DNA from: Eubacteriales bacterium
GTDB lineage: Bacteria; Bacillota; Clostridia; Christensenellales; Aristaeellaceae
NCBI GenBank assembly: GCA_028705775.1
Contig: JAQWCW010000017.1
Location: 1-62,512 of the forward strand
Length of the DNA stretch: 62,512 nucleotides
Direction: 5' to 3'
A program made the position numbers and the translations under genes. Under the pieces are notes generated by a model. The model saw only the letters and a program-made list of their open reading frames with translations. It did no database searches and was not told the DNA's origin. The stretch's first letter is position 1, and each line of letters begins with the position of its first letter. This document shows positions 35,885 to 43,613 of the stretch, piece after piece.

Positions 35885-36679
35885 ATGAAGTACGAGAATC
35901 TGATTCCTACGATGGACTACTGCAACTACCGCCGCAATACGCCGGACTGGAAAATCATCGAATCCGTCGTCCACTTTTATGATGTCACCTATGTTGTAGG
36001 CGGCAAAGCCACCTATTGGATTAACGGAAGGGAGTATTCCGTTTCCGAGGGCGATATCGTGATTATTTATCCGGGCAGCAAGCGCAAGGCGATAGGCGAC
36101 CCGCAGGACCAGCTCGAGTGCTTCTCAAATAACTTTTACCTCAGCGATAATACCGAGGGAATGCCGCCTGCCGGCGTTTTCCATATCGGAGTTCGGGACG
36201 AGCTTATAAAGCTTTGCATGGACATTTTTTCGTCATGGACGCACAGAAGCGAGGTTTATCTTTTAAGAACCCGTGCGCAGCTTATGCTTCTTATCTCCGA
36301 GCTGATTGGGCTTACGCTGCCGGGCGGACGCTCCGCCCCGATTGACCCGCGCGTCCGCGAGGTTGAGCGCTTCATTCTCAAAAACTATATGCACGAATTG
36401 AAGGTGCAGAATATGGCAGACCTTGTGCGCCTTCATCCGTCTTATCTTTCCTCCCTTTTTCATAAGGAAACGGGGCTTCCGATTGCGAAATATCTTCTGT
36501 TTTTCCGCCTCAACCGCGCCGAGGATTTTCTGCGCGAGGGCATATATTCCGTCGGCGATATAGCCAAAATGTGCGGCTTCAGCGATATTTACTATTTCAG
36601 CAAGCAGTATAAGCGAGTCAAGGGAATGTCGCCGAGCGAGGCAAAGCGCAGGGCAAGGCTCGCGACAGCCAAGCTGTAA
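35885..36679 (+). CDS. AraC-family transcriptional regulator
   Basis: 264 residues. The N-terminal half is a cupin-like sensor domain (YWINGREYSVSEGDIVIIYPG). The C-terminal about 100 residues are the AraC double helix-turn-helix, with the family signature around VGDIAKMCGFSDIYYFSKQYK and the G-SPSEAKR ending. Such regulators usually answer to sugars. The start has a GGGGTTAAC run upstream. The gene stands alone, 78 bases after radA, and ends at a two-way terminator. Its target genes are not evident; the neighbouring deacetylase is convergent. Confidence 0.9.
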   Translation: MKYENLIPTMDYCNYRRNTPDWKIIESVVHFYDVTYVVGGKATYWINGREYSVSEGDIVIIYPGSKRKAIGDPQDQLECFSNNFYLSDNTEGMPPAGVFHIGVRDELIKLCMDIFSSWTHRSEVYLLRTRAQLMLLISELIGLTLPGGRSAPIDPRVREVERFILKNYMHELKVQNMADLVRLHPSYLSSLFHKETGLPIAKYLLFFRLNRAEDFLREGIYSVGDIAKMCGFSDIYYFSKQYKRVKGMSPSEAKRRARLATAKL

Positions 36680-36716
36680 TTTTATTGGTTTCGCGCAATG
36701 AAACTCATGCAATATA

Positions 36717-36757
36717 AAGCACGCCGGAGAATCGCTTTTCCGGCGTGCTTCTGTTTT
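36717..36757. terminator. Bidirectional terminator between the AraC and deacetylase genes
   Basis: AAGCACGCCGGA and TCCGGCGTGCTT form a 12-bp stem with an 8-base loop. CTGTTTTTTATTC follows on the plus strand and an A/T-rich stretch on the minus side, closing both convergent units. Confidence 0.85.
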
Positions 36758-37471
36758 TTATTCAGGCTTTGGCTTTACAAACCGCGGCTTTATGAACTCA
36801 ACGCCCTGCGATAACGCATAATCAATCAGCTTCTCATAGTACCCGCTCAGAAACGCTTCGGTTTCCTCCATATCGTGCATGAGAACTATGTTTACGGAAC
36901 TGTTATCGAGCAGGTAACTGCCCATCTCCGGCTTTGAATCATGAATGCGGCTGACGATTGTATCCCATGTAAATCCGTTCATCCAGCTAAGCTCGTATTC
37001 CAAGAAATCGAATGACCAATGCATATTGATGTCCGTATCAAGGTGATTCTCCTTCCAGTACGGAAAGAGGACTTCCGAATCGTCGAGCCTTTCAAAGCCG
37101 AATTCGTCCCGCAGCATTTTCTGAATTTGCGCCTCGCGCGCTCCGCCCTTGTCGCCGTAGGGGAATCTGAATACCCTGTGCGCTATTTCTGCGCCCGCCG
37201 CCTTGTAAACCCCGTCAATCGCGTGTTCGGTTTTTTCTATTTCGTCCCTGCATTCGGAAAGCTCCAATTCCGAAAAGTTCGGGTGCGTGAAGCTGTGATT
37301 TCCTATAACAATGCCGTTTTTTGCAACGTAAACGGCTTCGTCAAAATGCTTGTCAACCTCGCAGCCGATGAAATTTATAACCGGAGTTATTCCCTTTGCT
37401 GAGAGATAGTCAATAATTTTCGGCGTTAGCTTTGTCGGCGCGTCGTCGATTGTGAGTATTGCCTTGCTCAT
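36758..37471 (-). CDS. Polysaccharide deacetylase family protein
   Basis: 237 residues, NodB-homology fold. LTIDDAPT gives the catalytic base and metal Asp (the family TFDD), GNHSFTHP gives the metal-binding His pair, and RFPYGD the Arg/Pro motif. It has no signal peptide or membrane helix, so it appears cytosolic, unlike wall-modifying deacetylases; an unknown N-acyl substrate is possible. A GAGG site precedes the ATG. It is 33 bases downstream of the GNAT gene in the same direction and likely belongs to the attenuator-controlled operon. Confidence 0.85.
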   Translation of the reverse strand: MSKAILTIDDAPTKLTPKIIDYLSAKGITPVINFIGCEVDKHFDEAVYVAKNGIVIGNHSFTHPNFSELELSECRDEIEKTEHAIDGVYKAAGAEIAHRVFRFPYGDKGGAREAQIQKMLRDEFGFERLDDSEVLFPYWKENHLDTDINMHWSFDFLEYELSWMNGFTWDTIVSRIHDSKPEMGSYLLDNSSVNIVLMHDMEETEAFLSGYYEKLIDYALSQGVEFIKPRFVKPKPE

Positions 37472-37504
37472 GGTGTTTTCCTCATAATTTCCAAATAGCG
37501 CCTT

Positions 37505-38002
37505 TTACAGCCGCCATTTAAATATGTTTACAAACCTGTTGCCGCTTTTGTATAAATCCGTCCATTCGGGAAGCTCCGCCTGCCGTAGAAAGGTAAGATG
37601 GAGCTTTTCGCAAACCCTGCGCGACGCACTGTTGTGAATTTCGTTGGTTATAAGGGCTGTCGTCATTTCGTGCGCCTCAAGAAACGGAGCGAGCATTTTA
37701 ACCGCGCGCGGCGCATAGCCTTTTCCGCGGTGCTTTTCAAGAATGTTGTAGCCTATATTGCCGCCGTAGTACAGCCCCTCCGCATATCCTATCCGAAGGT
37801 CGGTTCCGCCGACGCGCTCGTCTCCGAGCATGATTGAGAATTTGTATGCGGGAACCCATTTCTTTTCCGGAATGGCAGGGGCTTTCTCGTCGGTTCTGAG
37901 CCATAGTTCCCCGTCCCTCGGCACATAGTCGATAAAGCCGTCAAAGCGGCAATGACTGCCCAAAAACCTGTCTATTTCGGCTTTAAGCCCATTGTCCGTC
38001 AT
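37505..38002 (-). CDS. GNAT-family N-acetyltransferase
   Basis: 165 residues. The acetyl-CoA pocket motif (EKHRGKGYAPRAVK; Q/RxxGxG/A type) and a preceding NIGYNILE strand are typical GNAT features. Members modify amines of drugs, proteins or small molecules; the substrate is unknown. The start at 38002 overlaps the methyltransferase stop as ATGA, so the two are translationally coupled. In an operon behind an attenuator it may serve antibiotic defence, but that is inference. Confidence 0.85.
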   Translation of the reverse strand: MTDNGLKAEIDRFLGSHCRFDGFIDYVPRDGELWLRTDEKAPAIPEKKWVPAYKFSIMLGDERVGGTDLRIGYAEGLYYGGNIGYNILEKHRGKGYAPRAVKMLAPFLEAHEMTTALITNEIHNSASRRVCEKLHLTFLRQAELPEWTDLYKSGNRFVNIFKWRL

Positions 38003-38811
38003 ACTGTTTTTCTCCCGACGAACATCGCGTGCTCTCCCCACGAAAGCATTTCCGGTCTTTCCGCAAGCTTTTCTGCAAAGTCGAGCCAAGCGCTGACGAT
38101 GTTTTCCGGCTGCGACATGATATTCTTTTCGCAGGGGGAGAGGATACCCTCCTGCGCAAACAGGAACAGCTTTTCAAGCGGGAAGCGCCGCATGAACGGC
38201 TCAATTTCGCCCTGCGATATGAAAAACGCCTTCGTGAAGGCGTCGCCGCCGTAATTATCGCCGTCAAGAACTGCGCGGCGGCATTCAACCTCCATCGGTA
38301 AATCGGAAACAATCAGCTCCGGACAGTTTTTCATTTCAAATATGATTCCCGAAAACATCAGAATGAAGGCGCTCCAGAGCGTTCCGCCGTTTTTGAGCAG
38401 CGACAGCGCTGCGTTTACCGCCTTTATCCTGTCCGCCTCCTCAAGCAGATGGTAGAGCGGGCCCATGAGCAGAACGTGGTCGAACTGCCCGTCTATCAGC
38501 TTGTCCGCGTCTCTTGCGTCGCCGCAGACGGCGGTAATATCAAGCCCGCTTTCCCGCGCCTTTTCCCTTGCAAAGCGCACATTTTCCTCTGAAAGGTCGC
38601 ATAGCGTAACCTTGCAGCCGAGGCGGGCAAGCCAATGCGAATATATTCCGGGGCCGCCGCCTATATCCAGAACGGAGTCGCCGCTTTTTATAACCCGCTT
38701 CATAAAGCGCGTTGTTATCAGGAATTCCGGTCTGCCCGAAATTCTTTCGTATTCTCCCTGCGGGTCGCTGTCGTAGTATTCGCGAACCGTTTTGATGTCG
38801 CTTTCCGGCAT
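37999..38811 (-). CDS. Class I SAM-dependent methyltransferase
   Basis: 270 residues with a Rossmann SAM site: motif I VLDIGGGPGIY near residue 46-56, the acidic LCDLSEE end of strand 2, and a GDARD motif III. The C-terminal third has no assignable domain. The substrate is unknown; the type 11 fold covers small molecules and RNA. AAAGGAG lies 7 bases before the ATG. Only about 20 bases lie between the upstream terminator and this start, leaving no room for a promoter. Transcription must read through that terminator from the leader promoter, or come from degV further up. Confidence 0.88.
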   Translation of the reverse strand: MPESDIKTVREYYDSDPQGEYERISGRPEFLITTRFMKRVIKSGDSVLDIGGGPGIYSHWLARLGCKVTLCDLSEENVRFAREKARESGLDITAVCGDARDADKLIDGQFDHVLLMGPLYHLLEEADRIKAVNAALSLLKNGGTLWSAFILMFSGIIFEMKNCPELIVSDLPMEVECRRAVLDGDNYGGDAFTKAFFISQGEIEPFMRRFPLEKLFLFAQEGILSPCEKNIMSQPENIVSAWLDFAEKLAERPEMLSWGEHAMFVGRKTV

Positions 38812-38831
38812 GGTGTCATCTCCTTTGAATA

Positions 38832-38863
38832 TAAAAAAGCGGCGGGGTATATGCCGCGCCGCT
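38832..38863 (-). terminator. Intrinsic terminator/attenuator before the methyltransferase operon
   Basis: On the minus strand AGCGGCG (38863-38857) pairs with CGCCGCT (38844-38838), plus two inner G-C pairs, followed by TTTTTATATT. The 5' arm can instead pair with the end of the leader ORF: TGCCGCG (38890-38884) with CGCGGCA (38858-38852), extended by CTTTT with AAAAG (38879-38875 with 38866-38862). This competing fold would remove the terminator. Confidence 0.8.
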
Positions 38864-38880
38864 TTTATTGCTTAAAAAGG

Positions 38881-38949
38881 CTACGCGGCAGTAAACGTCT
38901 CGGCAAAGCACCAAGACGCTCCGTTTGCGATAAAGCAATGCATTGCCAA
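38881..38949 (-). CDS. Putative 22-residue leader peptide of the methyltransferase operon
   Basis: The ORF MAMHCFIANGASWCFAETF plus three residues runs from TTG at 38949 to TAG at 38881. AAGGAGG lies upstream with 8-base spacing to the TTG; the in-frame ATG at 38943 would be 14 bases away. It has a strong promoter of its own and is followed at once by the attenuator. Codons 11-18 can fold as CGTCTTGG/CCGAGACG with a 7-base loop. GCGGC directly after the SD (38958-38954) can pair with GCCGC near the stop (38889-38885), the same logic as the leader ORF at 15494. The peptide resembles nothing I know. It could instead be a small peptide with its own function, as it has two Cys and a Trp. Confidence 0.65.
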   Translation of the reverse strand: MAMHCFIANGASWCFAETFTAA

Positions 38950-38981
38950 ATCAGCCGCCTCCTTGTAAAATAATTGGGGAG

Positions 38982-39010
38982 ATGATAACACTCTTTGACT
39001 TGCTTGTCAA
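38982..39010 (-). promoter_or_regulatory. Promoter of the second leader ORF and methyltransferase operon
   Basis: On the minus strand TTGACA (39010-39005), a 17-base spacer and TATCAT (38987-38982). The -35 begins 3 bases past the degV stop. The expected transcript starts near 38975 and reaches the attenuator after about 110 bases. Confidence 0.85.
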
Positions 39011-39012
39011 CC

Positions 39013-39888
39013 TTATCTTTTTTCGCCGGTGAAGAACAGCGCCATAGTGCCGGGACCGGAATGCGCGCCGATGACGGGTCCGACGTAATTAATGAAAACG
39101 TCCTTTACGTGGAGGCGCTGCTTAATCTGCTCCGCAAGCCTCTGCGCCTCGTCCTCGCAATCGCCGTGGCTGATGAAAATCGTCTGGTTTTCCGGCTCAA
39201 TCGCGAGCTTCTCCATTTCGTCCGGAAGCGCGGTTATTGAGCGGAGTCTGCCGTTTACCTTGCTTACTGGCACAAGATGGCCCGCGTCGTCAACGTGCAT
39301 AACGGGCTTGATTTTGAGCAGCGTTCCGAGCATTGCGGCGCTTGCCGAAACCCTTCCGCCGCGCTTGAGGAAGTTCAAATCGTCAACAGTGAACCAATGG
39401 CACTGCTTGAGCTTGTTTTCCTCAAGCCACGCGCGCAGCTCGTCGATTCCCATTCCTTCTTTTTTGAGGTTTGCCGCCTTGTACACGAGCATACCCTCGC
39501 CGAGGGAGGCTGCAAGGGTGTCAACCGTCAGCACCTTGCGCTCGGGATACTTTTCGCGAAGCTGCTTTGCGGCGGTTTCGCCGGAGGCGTAGGTCGCGGA
39601 AAGACCGGAGGAGAAGCCAATATAAAGAATATCCTTGCCGGAAATGAGAATCGGCTCCATCGCGCCGAGAAAAGCCTCGACGTTGACGGCGGAGGTCTTG
39701 CTCATTTCGCCTTTGCGAAGGCGGGCGTAAAAATCCTTGAAGCTGATTTCGCTTCCGTCAAGCAGATTGCGGTAGTTTTCGCCGTCGCCAATCGTCAGCG
39801 TGAGCGGCAGAACGGTTAGCTCAAGCTCTTTTGCCATAGAGTCCGTAAGGTCGCAGGAGGAGTCGGTCATTATAATGTAGTCGTTCAT
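39013..39888 (-). CDS. DegV-family fatty-acid-binding protein
   Basis: 291 residues. The N-terminal IIMTDSSCDLT motif and the GFSSGLSATYASG segment are DegV hallmarks. In this family (FakB) the protein holds a fatty acid while a kinase phosphorylates it for phospholipid synthesis. GAGG precedes the ATG. It has its own consensus promoter and no clear terminator before the next leader promoter, so some read-through into the methyltransferase operon is possible. No FakA kinase gene is in the window. Confidence 0.92.
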   Translation of the reverse strand: MNDYIIMTDSSCDLTDSMAKELELTVLPLTLTIGDGENYRNLLDGSEISFKDFYARLRKGEMSKTSAVNVEAFLGAMEPILISGKDILYIGFSSGLSATYASGETAAKQLREKYPERKVLTVDTLAASLGEGMLVYKAANLKKEGMGIDELRAWLEENKLKQCHWFTVDDLNFLKRGGRVSASAAMLGTLLKIKPVMHVDDAGHLVPVSKVNGRLRSITALPDEMEKLAIEPENQTIFISHGDCEDEAQRLAEQIKQRLHVKDVFINYVGPVIGAHSGPGTMALFFTGEKR

Positions 39889-39944
39889 CCTAAATACCTC
39901 TTTCGGGCTGATTTTCAGCCGATGATAACAATGTTAACCTCGTG

Positions 39945-39973
39945 ATTATACCTTCTGAGCGTGCTTTTGTCAA
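39945..39973 (-). promoter_or_regulatory. Promoter of degV
   Basis: On the minus strand TTGACA (39973-39968), a 17-base spacer and TATAAT (39950-39945), a full consensus match. A GGCTGAAAATCAGCC hairpin lies in the leader; it has no T tract. Confidence 0.9.
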
Positions 39974-40097
39974 TCCCTTCACAAAAACCGCAGAAAGACG
40001 GCTGCGCACATTTGCGCTGAATGACGCTTATCATAATAAACAATATTTTGCCGCCGCGATTATTTCGAATAAACTTTATCGAAAGCTGTTTTCATAC

Positions 40098-40127
40098 TTG
40101 ACATATTGATGAGCGTTTCTGTATAAT
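40098..40127 (+). promoter_or_regulatory. Promoter of the T-box-controlled acyl-CoA ligase gene
   Basis: TTGACA (40098-40103), an 18-base spacer and TATAAT (40122-40127). The start is expected near 40134, at the beginning of the T-box leader. The rest of 39974-40097 is A/T-rich with nothing I recognise. Confidence 0.85.
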
Positions 40128-40134
40128 AGGCTCA

Positions 40135-40378
40135 ATTTCACACGAGCGATGACGGGGAACGCTTGCGCGAATGCCTGAAAGAGAGCCGCCGGTTGGTGAA
40201 AAGGCGGAGGCGGACGCAATGGCAGCTCGCCCCTGAGCATATGGCAGCGGGATTGATTTTCCGCTCCTCGCACGCCGGCGTTATCGGCGCTTGAGCGGAA
40301 ACCTTGCAGGTTTCAATGGAAGTGGTACCGCGGAAGTTATGCTTTCGTCTTCGATTTATGAGGACGAGGGCATTTTTG
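40135..40378 (+). promoter_or_regulatory. T-box riboswitch (tRNA-sensing leader)
   Basis: All main parts are visible: a GATGA kink-turn-like start at 40148, the AGAGAG bulge and GGTTGGTG loop of stem I (40181-40197), the T-box core GGAAGTGGTACCGCGG (40317-40332), and a terminator of GCTTTCGTCTTC with GAGGACGAGGGC followed by TTTTT. The tRNA-binding TGGT implies a tRNA with A at the discriminator, arguing against Gly and Trp. In the specifier loop CTC (Leu, 40226-40228) sits directly before the lower helix and is followed by a purine; GCA (Ala, 40222-40224) is the alternative. Uncharged tRNA would prevent termination and turn on the downstream acyl-CoA ligase. Confidence 0.9.
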
Positions 40379-40417
40379 TTGCCGTTTCGTGTGAAGGTTT
40401 GAAAGCGGAGGTATTGT

Positions 40418-42091
40418 ATGCAGCATGATTTGATGGAGAGAACCCTTACCGATTGGCTTAAGGAGAATGCCGCAACGCATCCGGACAACGAAGCTGTTGT
40501 CGCGGTTGAAAGCGGCGTGCGCTACACGTGGAAGAGCTTTGACGAGATTACGACTCTGTGCGCGCGCGGGCTAATGGCTATGGGTATCGGCGCGGGCGAC
40601 AAGGTGGCAATCTGGGCTACGAACAAGCCCGAATGGCTCATCCTTATGTTTGCGACGGCGAAAATTGGCGCGATTCTCGTAACCGTCAACACGAATTACA
40701 AGCAGTTCGAGCTTGAATACCTTCTCAGGCAGAGCGATACCAAAATGCTCGTTATGATACCGAGCCTCAAGGATAATATATATACGGAGCATCTGCGCGG
40801 AATCGTGCCCGAAATCGATTCTTCCGAGACGGGCGAGCTGAAATCCGCAAAGCTGCCCTTCCTCAAGTATGCCGTTATTATCGGCTCGAAGGAAGAAACT
40901 CCGCGCGGCTTTATGAATTTCAGCGAGCTTTATGCGGCAGCCGAGCGCGTCAGCGAGGCGGAGGAAGCAAAAGCGGAAAGCCTTGTCGGCTGTCATGACG
41001 TAGTCAATATGCAGTATACGTCCGGAACAACCGGCTTCCCAAAGGGCGTTATGCTTACGCACTATAACGTAACCAATAACGGGCTTTTCATGGGCGACTG
41101 CATGGCGTTCACTCCCGAGGACAGGCTGCTCATCGTCGTTCCGCTTTTCCATTGCTTCGGTTGCGTATTGGGCGTTGAAACGAGCCTTACGCACTGCACG
41201 ACGATGGTTCTTATGGAGCGCTATAATCCAATCAAGGAAATGAAAATGCTCGAAAGCGAGCGCTGCACGGCGGTTCACGGCGTTCCGACGATGTTTATCG
41301 GAATGCTGGAGCATCCGGATTTTGAAAAGTATGATTTTTCGCATCTGCGCACGGGAATTATGGCAGGCTCGCCCTGCCCAATCAAAACGATGCGTGATGT
41401 AACCGAGAAAATGCATCTTCCCGAGCTGGTCATCACATACGGGCAGACGGAGTGCAGCCCCGGAATGACCATGAGCCGCACCGACGACCCGCTGGAGCTT
41501 CGCGTAACAACCGTCGGCAAGCTTTTGCCGCATACCGAGGGCAAGATTGTTGACCCCGAAACGGGTTTTACCGTGCCAAACGGAGTTCCGGGCGAAATCT
41601 GTACGCGCGGCTACCATATCATGAAGGGCTATTACAAGATGCCCGAGGCTACGCGGCAGGCGGTTGATGAGGATGGCTGGCTGCATACCGGCGATATCGG
41701 CTCGATTGACGATAACGGCTATTTTAAGATTACGGGCCGCCTCAAGGATATGATAATAAGAGGCGGAGAGAATATCTATCCGCGCGAAATCGAGGAATTC
41801 CTCTATACGCATCCGGCGGTAAGGGATGTTCAGGTTGTCGGCGTTCCGGACGAGAAATACGGCGAGGAAGTGCTTGCTTTCATAATCCTGCGCGAGGACG
41901 CAAGCGCGACCGAGGAGGAAATGATTGAGTTCGTCCAGAACGGACTCAGCCGTTTCAAAGCGCCGCGCTATATCCGCTTTATCGACGCTTTCCCGCTTAC
42001 GGCAAGCGGAAAGATTCAGAAATTCAAGCTCCGTGATATGGGCGTAAAGCTCCTGCATCTGGAAAAGGCGGCAAGCATAGAAACCGCCTGA
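40418..42091 (+). CDS. Acyl-CoA synthetase (AMP-forming, long/medium-chain type)
   Basis: 557 residues, ANL superfamily. The AMP-binding P-loop is YTSGTTGFPKG near residue 200, the A5 motif YGQTECSP near 345 and the hinge/C-terminal part GRLKDMIIRGGENIYPREIEE with the catalytic Lys in TASGKIQK. It activates a carboxylic acid to an acyl-CoA. An AGCGGAGG site precedes the ATG. It is the only gene between the T-box terminator and the terminator at 42105. A link to amino-acid starvation is unusual for this class; a branched-chain or other amino-acid-derived acid may be the substrate. Confidence 0.92.
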   Translation: MQHDLMERTLTDWLKENAATHPDNEAVVAVESGVRYTWKSFDEITTLCARGLMAMGIGAGDKVAIWATNKPEWLILMFATAKIGAILVTVNTNYKQFELEYLLRQSDTKMLVMIPSLKDNIYTEHLRGIVPEIDSSETGELKSAKLPFLKYAVIIGSKEETPRGFMNFSELYAAAERVSEAEEAKAESLVGCHDVVNMQYTSGTTGFPKGVMLTHYNVTNNGLFMGDCMAFTPEDRLLIVVPLFHCFGCVLGVETSLTHCTTMVLMERYNPIKEMKMLESERCTAVHGVPTMFIGMLEHPDFEKYDFSHLRTGIMAGSPCPIKTMRDVTEKMHLPELVITYGQTECSPGMTMSRTDDPLELRVTTVGKLLPHTEGKIVDPETGFTVPNGVPGEICTRGYHIMKGYYKMPEATRQAVDEDGWLHTGDIGSIDDNGYFKITGRLKDMIIRGGENIYPREIEEFLYTHPAVRDVQVVGVPDEKYGEEVLAFIILREDASATEEEMIEFVQNGLSRFKAPRYIRFIDAFPLTASGKIQKFKLRDMGVKLLHLEKAASIETA

Positions 42092-42104
42092 CGCCGGATT
42101 GCGG

Positions 42105-42160
42105 CAAAAAAACCCGCGTCCGCTGCCCTGTATCGGGGAGCGCGGCGCGGGCTTTGTTGT
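42105..42160. terminator. Two-way terminator between acyl-CoA ligase and LCP genes
   Basis: CCCGCG and CGCGGG with inner GC/CCC pairing form a long imperfect stem. AAAAAAA precedes it (a T tract for the minus gene) and TTTGTTGTT follows (weaker, plus gene). Confidence 0.75.
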
Positions 42161-42166
42161 TACGGC

Positions 42167-43573
42167 TTATTTAGTTTCGCTCTGCAAAAGCTCAAGCGAA
42201 GCGATGAATTCGAGCATCTTCGCGGCGTAATCGTCGGTTATCTCGCCGTCGAAAACGAAGCGGTATATTGCGCTTCCGCTCTTGCCGAGCAGGGTGGCGT
42301 AGCACTGACGCTTTTCAGCGTCGCGGTAGGTTACGAACGGAACGGCGTATTTGGTAATCTGGTTTACGCGGTTCATCGCCTTGCTTGTGTCGTCCGTAAG
42401 GCGCGAAAAGCTGAGCGGGCTTTCAAGCTCTTCCTTGATTATTGTCACGCCGGTTTTGGTGCTTTCGGAGTAGTATCTTGCCAAAGCGCCTTCGCCCGCC
42501 TCCTGCTTTTCCCAGAAGTAGGGGAGGCTGATTGAGAAGCCTTCATCCTTGAAAGTTATGCTGTCGCAGTATACCTTTTGATAAAACGCGAGCGCGTTCT
42601 TCTGCGTGTAAAGCTGGATTACGCTTGAGCCTTCAACCTGCTCGTAATACCAGCCGCCGTCAACCGGAAGCGTAATCTGGCTTACAAATCCAAAGCCCTC
42701 CCGCGCCGCGTTCTTCGGCATATCGGTAGAAAGCATTCTTGATACGATGTCCAGAATCTCGTTGAGCGAAAGATTCGTCTTGATATGCTCGTTCACAACG
42801 TCGAGAGCCGAAAGCACTGTATCGAAATCCAGATGTGATGAAAACCTGTTGAAAAGCGCGTTCATCAGCGCCCTTTGGCGGCTCGTTCTCATGAAGTCGT
42901 TGTCAAGGTCGCGGATTCTTGCGTAGTTGAGCGCCTGAAGCCCCTCGCAGTGCTGAACGCCGTCGCGCACCTCAAGCGGCTCGCCGTTAAGCTTGAAATC
43001 GACGCTTTCAAGATTGATTCTGTTGTTGATTGATTTGCATTCGGCGGCTGTAAGGTTAAGGTCGATTCCGCCAAGCGCGTCAACGATTCCGACTACGCCG
43101 CTGAACTTAATGAGTATAAAGCGGCGAATGTTCATCTGATAGGTGTTGTTGATTGTCGCAACCAGCTCGTCATAGCCGCCTGCGTTGAGCGCTGCGTTTA
43201 TGCGCCCCGATTTTCCGCTCTTTGCGTATTTCATGTAGGAATCGCGCAGAATCGAGGAAAGCGTGATATCGCCGGTTACCGTGTTCAGCGACAAAACCAT
43301 CAGCACGTCCGCAAGCCCCTTGTCCAATTCCTGATTGCGCGTGTCGATTCCTATAAGGAGAATGTTGATAACGTCCTCCGGCAGGCTTTCGTTAACCCGC
43401 AAGCCCTTGTCGGAAAAATCCTCCTTGGATAAATCTATGTCGATAATATCGCTGCTGTATGTGGCTATAACTTCCTCCTCGCTTTCGCCTTCGGAAAAAG
43501 CGGAAAGGGAAACGGCAAGCAGCGCCATAATCAGCACAAGCGCCGTGATTCTAGATAATGCCGAACTTTTCAT
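42167..43573 (-). CDS. LytR-CpsA-Psr (LCP) family cell-wall ligase
   Basis: 468 residues. The N-terminus is a signal peptide/anchor (MKSSALSRITALVLIMALLA). The LCP domain contains LLIGIDTR near residue 70, the SILRDSYM segment and NYARIRDLDNDFMRTSRQ with the conserved Arg residues. LCP enzymes attach teichoic acids or glycans to peptidoglycan outside the membrane. A C-terminal part of about 150 residues has no assignable fold. The start at 43573 was chosen by GGAGG 12 bases upstream and the signal peptide; an upstream in-frame start lacks both. Confidence 0.9.
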   Translation of the reverse strand: MKSSALSRITALVLIMALLAVSLSAFSEGESEEEVIATYSSDIIDIDLSKEDFSDKGLRVNESLPEDVINILLIGIDTRNQELDKGLADVLMVLSLNTVTGDITLSSILRDSYMKYAKSGKSGRINAALNAGGYDELVATINNTYQMNIRRFILIKFSGVVGIVDALGGIDLNLTAAECKSINNRINLESVDFKLNGEPLEVRDGVQHCEGLQALNYARIRDLDNDFMRTSRQRALMNALFNRFSSHLDFDTVLSALDVVNEHIKTNLSLNEILDIVSRMLSTDMPKNAAREGFGFVSQITLPVDGGWYYEQVEGSSVIQLYTQKNALAFYQKVYCDSITFKDEGFSISLPYFWEKQEAGEGALARYYSESTKTGVTIIKEELESPLSFSRLTDDTSKAMNRVNQITKYAVPFVTYRDAEKRQCYATLLGKSGSAIYRFVFDGEITDDYAAKMLEFIASLELLQSETK

Positions 43574-43613
43574 AAATCGGGTTATCCTCCTTAATCTAGG
43601 ATGTAACAGATGG

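Noticed and set aside
39903-39920. GGCTGAAAATCAGCC hairpin before degV as an attenuator
   Set aside because: It lacks a T tract and any competing structure I could find; it may only stabilise the leader.
40200-40234. Glycine or tryptophan T-box
   Set aside because: GGC and TGG triplets are in the specifier loop, but the core TGGT would pair with A at the tRNA discriminator, while Gly and Trp tRNAs usually carry U and G.
40571-42058. 495-codon antisense frame opposite the acyl-CoA ligase
   Set aside because: No start signal or motif; the plus-strand ligase has all ANL motifs in frame.
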